This document shows positions 31,036 to 42,425 of a DNA stretch of 64,000 nt, piece by piece. A model generated the notes under the pieces. That model worked only from the letters and a program-made list of their open reading frames with translations. It did no database searches and was not told the origin of the DNA. Position 1 is the first letter of the stretch. The number at the start of each line of letters is the position of its first letter. Made by a program: the position numbers and the translations under genes. The stretch comes from Lactarius indigo (taxonomy: Eukaryota; Basidiomycota; Agaricomycetes; Russulales; Russulaceae), in the NCBI GenBank assembly GCA_025766275.1, contig JAFKAC010000016.1, positions 992,001-1,056,000 on the forward strand, read 5' to 3'.

Positions 31036-34000
31036 ATGGCACCCAAAGGTATAAAGGCATCCAAAGTCTTCCAGAGAAAGTCTAAGGCCAAGATAATCGA
31101 CTGGGTGACTCGGGAGGGCTCTCGAGGAACTAGAAGCGTCCCAGTTGAAGTGATCACCTCAACAGATTTGCCGGTACCGAGGAGAGGTGCTGGTGGAAGA
31201 GAGATAGACAATCATGAGGCAACTTTGCATGAAACTGATCCTCCAGCTATGGATATCGACGACACATTCTGGATAGAGGAGCCAGAACAGAAAAGAGTGA
31301 GTTCACTCACACGTCTGTCCTTGACAGTAATTGACATGTCTCAGTCCCAACGTACCTATATGGAGGAGTTTATTCCTAGGATTGGCCCTTACCTGCGCTG
31401 CCTCCTCGATTCTGAGGGCGTCCCTGCTATGACAACGTGTCAGAGCTGCATGTCTGCTCCATTTGAGTGGAGGTGCACTGAATGCTTTCCTACTCTGGTG
31501 CTCTGCAAGGAGTGTTGCCGAAAGTCCCACCAGCGGCTCCCTTTCCACAGGGTCCAGAGATGGACAGGAAAATACTTTATTTCATCTTGGATGCGGGAGG
31601 TTGGGGTAAGCTTGCGTCTTGGACACTCTGGAGATTTATGCCCCAATCAATTGAATCAAAGCGTGCGTTGCGAATCCTTTTATATTTTAAATCACATCCC
31701 AATCGATACAGTCACAGATGGACTGCGACGATGAAGACCGCCAGGTCGGCAGCCAAAATGAATATGACACAGCTGCCGACTTTGGCTTCGGCACAGCTGC
31801 CGACCTTGGTTTCAACAACTCAAAACCTGGTCGTCGTGACAAAGACGGAAACCCAATCATTACTGTTATTGATAGGTCTGGTGTTCATGATATTGGTGTC
31901 AGCTGGTGCTGCTGCCCTGAAGCTCCCGAGCACGACATGCAGTTGATGACGGCAGGGCTCTTTCCAGCTACATTTCGCAACCCAAGGACAGCATTTACCT
32001 TCCGGGTGCTAGAAGACTTCCATTTGGATAATCTTGAATGCAAGACAACTCCAAGCCAGTTTTTCAGTCGCCTAAGGAGACTCACAAATGATGAGTTTCC
32101 GAATACAGTGCCGGTAGGAGGATTTACAAGCCTATCTGCCGACGGTAAACTAAGTGGAATACTTAGGACCGATATCGGGAGCTTCTGAGGGCCTGCCGAC
32201 AGTGGAGAGTGCTCATTTCCCGAAAGCGATTTGGTTTTGGGTATGGAGGGGATGAAGAACAGAAGTCAGGATCGATGGCTATATTTTGTGCTTTGTGTGC
32301 ACAACCCGGGATCAACCTCCCTGAAGATTGGAGAGAGTATGAAAATAGGTGCGTTAATAGACATCAGTACCTGGCAGCTGCCGACATATATCACTTTAGC
32401 GACGTCCTTTTTATGCGAGGTTTCATGATGGATGGCAACTTCCAGGCAGAGCACATGAAGATGAGAAATCCAGAGAATGATATTTCACTTTCCGAAGGCA
32501 CAGGGTTCATGGTCAGCCGAGAACCATACGAATCGCATCTGAAATCGGCAGTTGAGAGGCGGCAGGTCGGTACTACATCTTGTATTTCGGCAGAGGAAAG
32601 CTCACACTCAAGCAGAGGTCGACATGCCATGATCACCGTGCAGTAAATAATGTAAACAAGCATAGCTCACACCTTGAATCAACTGGAATCGGCGCCACAG
32701 CCTGTATTCATGGGGCCTTTGTCCCTGATTCTGTTGTTGACTTTCAAAAGGGAGAAGCGTGAGTTTTCATATTTATCAATATATGCTAGGTGAAAACCAA
32801 CCTCCAAAAGCCAGAAGAACATGGACTACTCCATTTTCAAGGCCCTTAACTTTAATATGGAGGGAATAGAGGCCGCCCTCATCTGCTACGATGTTATGTG
32901 TCAATGGAGTGTTCATATGGCAGAGAGGGTTGTCGGCAGCAACTATCTTGAACTTCCCGATAACCTGGAGCTTAGGTTGGGCATCGGCCTTTTTCACATA
33001 CACGGACACCAAGATACCTGCTTAGCTAGGTACTCACCCAGCTTTATCAAAGGTGGACGACAAATCGATGGCGAGACCATTGAAACACTTTGGGCTCCGC
33101 TCAATGAGATCACTAGAAGCACAAGGGGGATGTCAACATCACACCGTAGGGAGGTCATAGACGACCACATGAACGACTCCAATTGGAAAAAACTTATCGA
33201 CCTAGGCAAGTTCTTTCCTATGGATGCCACACCGGTGCTCACTCTGGTTGTGTAGTCAATGCCGTGTCTAGACGCTACCGAAAGGCACTTTCGGCAGCTA
33301 TGCTGAGCACGGCAGCATTTGAGTCCATAAGTGCATCGGCAAGTCCAGAACGTATTAAGGCTTGGGGTGCCGAAGAGGAGCACGCACAAAGGGAGCGAGG
33401 TCGTGATGTAAAAGTGATGGACATCTATGACATCAAGATGAAACGATGTGGGTCTGGTTGCTCCGTGATTGTTTTTGCCTAACATGAGGATTCAGTCCCA
33501 TTGCGTGCAGAAATACTTCTTGATTTGACAGAGAAGGAGATAGAGGGCTCTGGCCATAAGGGGCATGCTACGTGGCTCAGTAGCGGGTTGAAGATTCAGG
33601 AGACGCAGTATGATTTTCGGCAGCTTTCTGAGGGAGACTTCTGATCATGGTTTCACAAAAAATGTAGGTTATCCCTTCAAGCACTGGAAAGGAAGATTGG
33701 GTCCCATCCAACACCAGATCAACAAAGGGATATTGCCTTGAAGCGTGCTCGGCTTCAAGAAAGAGTTGACACGTTCCAAAAGCAGGCGGCTAACATTCTC
33801 CGGGCTTCCCCTGACAGTGGAGGTGACTCCTGGGATAACACCCCTTTAAGAGAAAGATATATCGGCATCGAATTTGATGGCATTGGTGAAGGAGAAGACG
33901 ATGACGAGTGTGCATCATCTGCCGAAGAACATGATCAATTGCAAGTATCAGGAAATAACTCCACTGACGGCAGTATTGATGCAGAGTATATCCCATTGCA

Positions 34001-35389
34001 TCTCCCCTCACATCTCGGATATGACTGGTGTGACAAAAATGGTGCCGAAGACCTGGCGAAGGCGGAACTTCACCTAAGGGAGGGCCAACTCAATGACTCT
34101 CTGCATCATATTCGCATTGCCCTGGGACACAAATCCTATCTGTTCAGACATGACGTTCGTCCAGCACGTACACAGAGACTCAAAACGCGTGCTTGGACAG
34201 AGGTGCATGCTGCCGAGTCAACTGTTCAACATCATGCTCGGGTGTATACTTGTGCACGGCAAGCAATAGTAGACCTTGGCACCGGCAGCTCTCTCCTTGA
34301 CAGGTACAAAGTCTTGAGGCGCCAGGACTTGAGTGTCAAGACAAGCGTAATTGCACCCCATGTTATGATCCGACACTTCTGACCTCAATCACAGTATGTT
34401 TCCACCTTGCCTTTCCCCTTCTGTACTATACCTTGTTACCAAAGGAGCTATTGTGATTAATAGCGCTGTTTCTTTGATCCGAACTTCTGTTTACTCCGTT
34501 TAGTCTCTTTGATGTTGTGTGGACTTGTGTTCATGTTGTTTGGAACCTCGTCCTATATAAACCTGTACCATAGACCGTAGGAAGCCAGACTTGGCTTCGT
34601 TTGCAATCTAGCAACCTTGCCTTCGTACTTTGGTGTGACCTCGCCTTATCCCTCTCTTCTTGTGCATCCCCTACCTCAGTCCCTAACCAGGACACCTCGA
34701 AGTCTTTGCAGTTGAACTATATCAACGCGTCACACCTGTTATACTCTGTGCACTAGCAAGATCAAGTGTAGAGAAGTGTTAGACACTTCGGACGAGGAGT
34801 CCTACGTTACAGAGTAGTGCTGCACTTTGTGCCACACTTTTATCACTCGTATTTCATAGCAACAAGACAACAGAGGTCTTTGCTTGATACTTGTGTGATT
34901 CAGAACCTTTAGAACCCACGCCCCTGCTAGGGCGTAACACCCCATGTACGTGGACAACGGAACAAATCATTGCCTTGGTTTTGGACAATGGATGTTCGGA
35001 GAGATGCCGACGTTGGGGAATGGATGGAAGATTGTACGGGCTACTCTGTTCATACATGCTTAAGAAATCTAACACTCCACACAGTCTACCGGGTCCATTG
35101 GCTTCGAGCAAAAGCTCAAAAAATGCGGTGGATTGAAGAGCTTCAGTGTCTCCAAGTCGAGATGGACTCTGCCATTAGGTTCTTCAGGCATCAAGAGAAA
35201 TTTTGGCAAGCAAAGAAGGAGCTCATTGAGCCCCAGTCACAGCCGGGGCATGCTGTGTGGGCAGCAAGACAAAGCGCTATGTGGAGTTCAATGGCTGTCC
35301 AGGCGGGGTCCAAGTTTACTGCTTTGCTTAAGAGTGACCCACCTCCTGAGTTTGCCAAGGTCCTACTACAGCCAAAAACGAGTAGATAA
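31036..35389 (+). pseudogene. KDZ transposase with CxC2 cysteine cluster, interrupted by a solo LTR
   Basis: Catalyses excision and integration of KDZ elements. Starts MAPKGIKASKVFQRKSK, with a basic head. Next is a CxC2 cluster: CQSCMSAPFEWRCTECF, LCKECCRKSH, LRLGHSGDLCPN, SGVHDIGVSWCCC and FRVLEDFHLDNLECK. The KDZ core follows: LLRACRQWRVL, FMMDGNFQAEHMKM, GIGATACIHGAFVPDSVVDFQKGE, ALICYDVMCQWSVHM, HIHGHQDTC, GETIETLWAPLNE. The C-terminal part has GHATWLSSGLKIQETQ, LREGQLNDSLHHIRIALG and KTRAWTEVH, then, beyond the insertion, RGQRNKSLPWFWTMDV and FYRVHWLRAKAQKMRW. About ten short introns explain the internal stops (for example 33,448-33,495, and one with donor GTATGA near 33,609). The single real break is the 579-bp solo LTR after codon APHV at about 34,360, which brings an early stop. 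One intron near 33,207 appears to be GC-AG (GCAAGT). Confidence 0.88.
34361..34939. mobile_element. Solo LTR inside the KDZ transposase exon
   Basis: A 579-bp segment beginning TGTTATGATCC and ending GGGCGTAACA (TGTTA/TAACA termini), flanked on both sides by the 5-bp repeat CCCCA (34,356-34,360 and 34,940-34,944). It contains a TATA-like CTATATAAACC at about 34,552. Skipping it restores the transposase reading frame exactly. Its sequence is unrelated to the copia LTRs at 12,660 and 18,382, so it stems from a different LTR family; its internal region was lost by LTR-LTR recombination. Confidence 0.9.
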
Positions 35390-35874
35390 AATTATTCAAA
35401 TACATACAGTAATCTCAACTAGTCGTCGGTAGTCATTGGGGGCTAAAATATCGGCAGCATCCAATGGCAAGTTGGGCTTGTTTCTATCTACTAAGGGAAG
35501 CCATGTGGACAGTGGAATCGCTGCCGATGACGTTGTATTGGCCAATAGCTGGCAGGGAACTGGCAAACAACATCCTCACATGGGCCCACAGAACCCATCG
35601 TGTTGACCCAAAGTTGTTGGGAGAGCTGCCGAGTGTAGGCCGATGGGTTAAGCTGCCGAGCCAACACCTCATATGGGCCTATAGTCTCTGTCTATGGCCA
35701 CCCATTGGCCTATAGAACCCATTGCGCTGGTCTAAAGTTGTCGGGAGAGCTGCCAAGCATGGTCCCAGGATCACATGTATGATTTGGTGGCGTAACCCTA
35801 CCTTAGATTATTAGGACTCATAGGCAGCTTCCAAAGGCAATATCACACTCCATTCACGTCACACACTACATACT
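35390..35874. other. Intergenic region with scattered CTGCCGA motifs
   Basis: About 480 bases without a gene. Two diverged copies of a segment containing 'aaagttgt.gggagagctgcc' occur (about 35,610 and 35,735), together with 'catatgggcctatag', which recalls the terminal array monomers. Confidence 0.55.
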
Positions 35875-36566
35875 ATGTCAGCTGAAACAGGCACCTCTAT
35901 ATTAGATGCTGTGCTCACCTGCATCGGCGAGAGAATATCCTCTATCTTGCTCAACTCTGCCGATAAAGATGAAAAGTATATCGCCAGCTTACACAATGAA
36001 GTGGCAAGCATTAATTTTCCATCCAAAACAAGTGGAACACATTCTGATTAGAATTTGGATTTAGCTTGCTGCCGTATGGGTCACTGGCCTTTTATCGTCT
36101 AGCGGCAGCCCCCCTCATGTGCCAGAGGCAGTCAGGATTGCCTTTCACCATTTTTCGGACATCAGGAACCCGGCATCCTATGCAGCACATGATGCAGACC
36201 AGAGGCTGAAATGCAAGATTGAGGCATTAGCCATTCCACGATTTAAACTTACGGAGTGGTGGAAAATTGGAGAAGGGGTGACGATGAAAGAACCATTTGA
36301 TGTCCGCGATGAGTTAGTAGCAGAGTTGTTGCGTGCTCTAGAGATGGTATGCACCCTGCTTCATTTACAAGTCCTCAAAGTAACTGGAACTGCAGCAGGA
36401 AGCTGGCTCAAGTCTTCACACTAGGGTAACAGAAAGGTTCAAACAAGCTCGGCAGCTGTCCAAGAATATCGAGAGCTGCCGCGATTCCATTTATCGCATG
36501 TTCGATGATACTTATCGCAGTTTTGAGGCAGAGGCTAACCGTTTGGAGAATGAAAACTCTGGTTGA
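35875..36566 (+). CDS. Element gene 6: small helical protein, function unknown
   Basis: Starts MSAETGTSILDAVLTCIGERISSIL at 35,875. An intron region spans about 35,998-36,110. The main exon reads EAVRIAFHHFSDIRNPASYAAHDADQRL, then IEALAIPRFKLTEWWKIGEGV and DVRDELVAELLRALEM. After another intron (donor GTATGCACCC, about 36,347) a final exon reads LSKNIESCRDSIYRMFDDTYRSFEAEANRLEN and stops at 36,566. Largely alpha-helical and charged; no domain recognised. It converges with element gene 7, about 35 bp away. Exon boundaries are approximate. Confidence 0.5.
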
Positions 36567-36600
36567 CGATTACTGTAGTTCTACACATCACAGAATACGA

Positions 36601-37113
36601 TTACAGCTGCCGATCCTCCCCAATGAAGGCGTCTGCCATAACCATCTCATTGTCCAAATCACGCAGAAGTTCCTCCAATAGTTCGATCTTCTCTGATTGC
36701 TTATCTTTCAGGAGGTTAGCTCGATCTCTGGCAATTGAAAGCCATCGTGGAGAGACACCCTTTGGAGGATCCTGGATTGTTTTAGCTGATGTCAATCAGA
36801 TGACACTTGAGTTACCTTGTCAATGAGCTTTCCAATCACAGGTTGTAAGAGTGTCACACTTTTCAGGACCTCGCCGAAACCTTCGGCATCTGCTGTTGGG
36901 CCGGAGGGTCCCACCATTCCTTGCTGGTGTTGACCCACATCAGACTCCATTCCATTGAGGAGTTTGACCCCATTCCAGAATGCAGATCGCATCTATAGGC
37001 ATCGGCTCAGCGTTCTAGTAAAGCATTAGTTTTGATACACACACTGCCTCCTTGAAGCTGTTCTCCTCTGACTCATAGACACCTTGTTTCATCTCTGAGG
37101 ACTTCCCCTGCAT
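36601..37113 (-). CDS. Element gene 7: small coiled-coil-like protein, function unknown
   Basis: Minus-strand gene starting MQGKSSEMKQGVYESEENSF at 37,113. Intron 1 runs from GTGTGTATC to CTATAG. The second exon reads MRSAFWNGVKLLNGMESDVG and ends VIGKLIDK. Intron 2 (GTAACTCAAG...AATCCAG) leads to DPPKGVSPRWLSIARDRANLL and a helical, charged C-terminus with ELLEELLRDLDNEM, ending at 36,601. About 130 residues. No recognised family. It may pair with the helical product of the convergent gene 6, but nothing in the sequence proves it. Confidence 0.5.
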
Positions 37114-37776
37114 GGTTGATAGATTGTTGATCGGATATCAGTAGATGTCCCTCACAGTATGACGTCATAAGCGCTTATGTACACATGCGGATCTATGAAT
37201 CTGAAACAAGTTACATGGGGTGGCAACAATCTATATCCCCTTCTGATTAGTTGGAATGGGCCAAAAGCGAGAGAACTGCTGGGTTAGACATGAGAGCTGC
37301 CGGGTTAGACATGAGAGCTGCCGGGATAGACACATGAGCTGCCGAGCTGGATACAAGAGCTGCCGGGCTAGACACTGGCATAGGCCAGCCATATGTTTGT
37401 GTTTTGACTGCCGGCTGAACAAATTAAGCCCACGCAAGCAGCACGCATAACACCCAATAATCTTCCCTGAAACATCTTCTGAAACGTGCCTGTATGGGTC
37501 AATGGAATCTATGTGTGAGCTCCCAACAAACTTGCGGCAGCCCCAACAATATGCCGGCAAGTGAAGCGCTTGCCTGGCCCATATAGTACACCCACACACA
37601 CTGCCGATGAAACTAGATTCCCCTAATAGGATGTTTCACAATATATCTATCTGCATAGTTGATAATTATGGATGGACATACCCAGGCCACGCTCCTACTG
37701 TTTCCTCCTATATATACTCCCGACACCTCTTGCCTTCGATCCATAAGACCATTGACACCACCCTTCCTCTGTGACC
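37114..37776. other. Intergenic region with a short minisatellite and a TATA-like box
   Basis: At about 37,270-37,376 a unit of roughly 19-20 bases (GAGCTGCCGGGTTAGACAT and variants) is repeated about five times. A TATATATA near 37,710 lies some 65 bases before the next start codon and is a plausible core promoter for element gene 8. Confidence 0.6.
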
Positions 37777-39441
37777 ATGTCAACTTCCAATCTCAGTCTA
37801 ACCCAGGACGAACAAACTCTTCACCACTATGCAGCTATGCTCGAGAAGGAACTAGAAGCCTATCATGCATGCATACCTAGAGATGAAAAGGTGTGGAGGA
37901 AGAAATTCAGAACGCACTTGGTATTCTAGTCTTCCTACAATCCACTTCTATAAGCTGAGCTGAGGTCTATACAGAAGACTTCAGTGGACTATTATTTCGG
38001 TGCCAATAGAAGAGGCTCTGTACCTCCCCGCATTCACCCACTGTTGTTAAGCCTCATGGAAGTGATCAGAGAGGGTGGAACCTCCGTGAAAATAAGTTCA
38101 GTCTCAGTGAAGGATCCAAGGATTTTGATGAGCAACTATTATACTTCACCAACGGATCTCCCACCACTGAATATACATTTACCAGGCCAAAATGGTGTGG
38201 ATCCTCTCTCTGACATTCATGTCTGTCGACTGACATCAGCAGCTTCTTGTCAAGAATGCATGGACAGTTTGGCATCAGTAGGCGGCATGATGATAAATAT
38301 GCCATCGGCAGCTTCCAGTCCAGCTCCTATAGCACCTGGGCATCAAGAAAATCCAGCAGGTGGAAACATAATGACTACCTCAGTGGCAGCTTCTGGTCTA
38401 GAACCTATGGCATCTGAACCTCAAGAGCCCTCGGCAGAGATAGGCAATCCAAGAGCCCCTATTCCCAGGAGGAAGAAGGATTCGTATGCGTCTGGTAGTG
38501 GTGTTCGCAGTGAGTCCTGAATTTTGTCATGCAGATGTGTTGAGGAATAAAATTGCCAAAGAAATTGTTACCAGATCGGCAGCAAAAAGGAGTGCTGCCA
38601 ATGACACTGGTGAAGCAGCTATCAGCACTACATACAAGACTAGGAGGCGTGCAGGAGTTAATAATCCGAGTGCAGCTAGGCCAAATATCAAGGGTAAGGG
38701 AGAACGGGATAAGAGGACAAGCTCAAGAAAGGGCAAGCCTCTACACCCAGAAGAGGACCCTGACAACTGGGAGGATGAAGCTCAACCTCTCAATAAACCA
38801 ATGGGGGGAACCAATGAGGAGGCGTCGCCAGGTGCATTAGGTCTAGCTTCCATTGGTTCTATGCTCATCACATTTACCGGCAGCTAAAGAAATTGTTACC
38901 AGATCGGCAGCAAAAAGGAGTGTTGCCGATGGTATTGGTGAAGCAGCTATCAGCACTACATACAAGACTAGGAGGCATGCAGGAAATAATAATCCAAATG
39001 CAGCTAGGCCAAATATCAAAGGTAAGGGGAAACAGGATATGAAGACAAGCTCAAGGAAGGGCAAGCCTCTACACCCAGAAGAGGACCTTGACAACAACCG
39101 GGAGGTCGAAGCTCAACCTCTCAATAAACCAATGGAGGGAACCAATGAGGAGGCATCGCCAGGTGCATTGGGTCTAGTTTCCATTGGTTCTATGCTCACC
39201 ACATCGATCGGCAGCTGAAGGCGAAGATAACAATAATATAGTTAAACAGCTCGAACGGGAGGTCCAGAGTCTAAAGGTCAGATGTGACTGGCAAGAGAAA
39301 ACAATTAAGGATCTGAAATCCAGATGCGATAGCCATGAGAAGGTCCTTGAGTCACTTCGGCAGCAAATTGTGGGTCTCCATGAGAGAGGGAAGAGCCTGA
39401 ATACTACATATTTTGGGGAGAACTATGATCTCATGCCATAG
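37777..39441 (+). CDS. Element gene 8: basic/coiled-coil protein with an internal tandem duplication
   Basis: Starts MSTSNLSLTQDEQTLHHYAA at 37,777. The first exon ends at RTHL (37,920); an intron (GTATTCTAG...TATACAG) leads to KTSVDYYFGANRRGSVPPRIHPLLLSLMEV. Two tandem copies of a roughly 110-residue block follow (about 38,553-38,885 and 38,888-39,218). Each begins AKEIVTRSAAKRS, contains TTYKTRR and RPNIKGKG, and ends EEASPGALGL.SIGSML. The last exon is a coiled coil (NNNIVKQLEREVQSLKVRCDWQEKTIKDL) ending DLMP at 39,441. Basic stretches suggest a nuclear protein. No family recognised. The duplication may be an exon duplication separated by introns. Confidence 0.55.
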
Positions 39442-39454
39442 CTACACTCCTCAT

Positions 39455-42425
39455 ACCAATATAGGCTCATCAGCAGGATGAATGCATGGGTATTGCAGGT
39501 CAATACATGCTTGTCAGAAGAGTACAGATATGAACACTGTGAGCCAACTTCATTGGAAGAAGAAACTGCAGGCCAATACAAGCACATCGGCAGGACGCAC
39601 ACATCGGCAGAATGGGCCAGTACAAGCTCATCGGTAGGATACATACCTTGACACCATGGGCCAATACAAGCTATTCGGCAGAATACACACGCTTCTACCG
39701 TGGGTCAATACAAGCTCGTCGGCAGCATGTACACTTTGGCGCCATGGGCCAATATAAGCCATTCAGGAGAATAGACACACAAACTCCATGGGGCAATACA
39801 AGCTCATCAGCAGAATATGTATATAAGTACAGCAGGCCAATACAAGCTCATCGACAGAATACACACATCGGTGGCATGGGCCAATACAAGCTGTTCGGCA
39901 GAATTCACCCATGGGAAGAATAGGCCAATACGAGCTTGTCAGTAGAATACATACATAGGCACCATGGGCCACTACAAACCCATCGGCAGCATGTACACAT
40001 TGGCAGCATGGGCCAATACAAGCTGTTCGGCAGAATTCACCTTTGGGAAGAATGGGCCAATACAAGCACTTCGGCAGAATACATACATGAGTACAGCGGG
40101 CCAATACAAGTTCATCGACAGAATACACACATCAGCGCCATGGGCCAATACAAGCTATTCGGCAGAATTCACCCATGGGAAGAATGGGCCAATACAAACT
40201 CATCGGCAGCATGTACACATTGGCAGTGTGGGCCAATACAAGCTGTTCGGCAGAATTCACCTATGAGCAGAATGAGCCAATACAAGCTCTTCGGCAGAAT
40301 ACATACATGGGTACAGTGGGCCAATACAAGCTCATCGACAGAATACACACATCGGCGCCATGGGCTAATACAAGCTATTCGGCAGAATTCACCCATGGGA
40401 AGAATGGGCCAATACAAGTTCGTCGGCAGAATACATACATGAGCACCATGGGCTAATACAAACTCATCGGCAGCATGTACACATTGGCAGTGTGGGCCAA
40501 TACAAGCTGTTCGGCAGAATTCACCTATGGGCAGAATGGGCCAATACAAGCTCGTCGGCAGAATACACACATGAGTACAGCGGGCCAATACAAGTTCATC
40601 GACAGAATACACACATCGGCGCCATGGGCCAATACAAGCTGTTCGGCAAAATTCACCAATGGGCAGAATGGGCCAATACGAGCTTGTCAGCAGAATACAT
40701 ACATGAGCACCATGGGCCACTACAAACCCATCGGCAGCATGTACACATCGGCAGCGTGGGCCAATACAAGCTATTCGGCAGAATTCACCCATAGGAAGAA
40801 TGGGCCAATACAAGCACTTCGGCAGAATACATACATGAGCACCGTGGGCCAATACAAGCCCATCGGCAGCATGTACACATTGGCAGCGTGGGCCAATACA
40901 AGCTATTCGGCAGAATTCACCCATGGGAAGAATGGGCCAATACAAGCTCGTCGGCAGAATACATACATGAGTACAGCGGGCCAATACAAGTTCATCGACA
41001 GAATACACACATCGGCGCCATGGGCCAATACAAGCTGTTCGGCAAAATTCACCAATGGGCAGAATGGGCCAATACGAGCTTGTCAGCAGAATACATACAT
41101 GAGCACCATGGGCCACTACAAACCCATCGGCAGCATGTACGCATTGGCAGCGTGGGCCAATACAAGCTATTCGGCAGAATTCACCCATAGGAAGAATGGG
41201 CCAATACAAGCACTTCGGCAGAATACATACATGAGCACCGTGGGCCACTACAAACCCATCGGCAGCATGTACGCATCGGCAGCGTGGGCCAATACAAGCA
41301 CTTCGGCAGAATTCACTCATGGGAAGAATGGGCCAATACAAGCACTTCGGCAGAATACATACATGAGCACCGTGGGCCAATACAAGCTATTCGGCAGAAT
41401 TCACTCATGGGAAGAATGGGCCAATATGAGCTTGTCGGCAGAATACATACATGAGTACCGTGGGCCAATACAAACCCATCGGCAGCATGTACACATTGGC
41501 AGTGTGGGCCAATACAGGCTGTTCGGCAGAATTCACCAATGGGCAGAATGGGCCAATACGAGCTTATCAGCAGAATACATACCTGAGCACCATGGGCCAC
41601 TACAAACCCATCGGCAGCATGTACGCATCGGCAGCATGGGCCAATACAAGCACTTCGGCAGAATTCACTCATGGGAAGAATGGGCCAATACAAGCACTTC
41701 AGCAGAATACATACATGAGCACCGCAGGCCAATACAAGCTATTCGGCAGAATTCACTCATGGGAAGAATGGGCCAATATGAGCTTGTCGGCAGAATACAT
41801 ACATGAGTACCGTGGGCCAATACAAACCCATCGGCAGCATGTACACATTGGCAGTGTGGGCCAATACAAGCTGTTCGGCAGAATTCACCAATGGGGAGAA
41901 TGGGCCAATACGAGCTTGTCAGCAAAATACATACATGAGCACCATGGGCCAATACAAACCCATCGGCAGCATGTGCACATTGGCAGCGTGGGCCAATACA
42001 AGCTGTTCGGCAGAATTCACCTATGGGCAAAATGGGCCAATACAAGCTCGTCGGCAGAATACATACATGAGCATCGTGGGCCAATACAAACTCATCAGTA
42101 GTATGTACACATCGGCAGTGTGGGCCAATACAAACTGTTCGGTAGAATTCACCCATGGGCAGAATGGGCCGATACAAGCTGTTCGGCAGAATTCGCTCAT
42201 GCAAAGAATGGGCCAATGCAAGCTCGTCGGCAGCATGCGCACCTTGGCAGCATGGGCCGATTACAATCTCATTGGGACAAATGTCACAGGTGCATTGTGG
42301 GCCCATGCAAGTGATTCGTTCGGCAGCTATCCTACCAGCAGTACAGATAATGTGGGCCCACACGAGACTGTTTGCAGACAAGCCTGATGGGCCCATACGA
42401 ATATATGCACATTACATCTACAATG
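39455..42425 (+). repeat. Right subterminal satellite array (44-bp monomers, inverted relative to the left array)
   Basis: About 67 monomers of 44 bp, each starting GGGCCAATACAAGC and most containing TCGGCAG 18 bases into the unit. Three-monomer variants recur (GAATACATACATGAG, GCATGTACACATTGGCAG, GAATTCACCCATGGG types). Its reverse complement shares with the left array the 25-base skeleton CTGCCGATG-N7-AT-N-GGCCCA. Three monomers make 132 bases, a multiple of three, so long stop-free frames arise by chance; they are not genes. Confidence 0.93.

Noticed and set aside
33600..33670. TGA after LSEGDF in the KDZ transposase
   Set aside because: Explained by an intron with donor GTATGA and acceptor ATGTAG; the spliced reading KIQETQLSLQALERK continues correctly.
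40169..41806. Stop-free frames of 403 and 443 codons on opposite strands
   Set aside because: They lie wholly in the 44-bp satellite; three monomers equal 132 bases, so open frames persist on both strands by periodicity. The translations are just the repeat.
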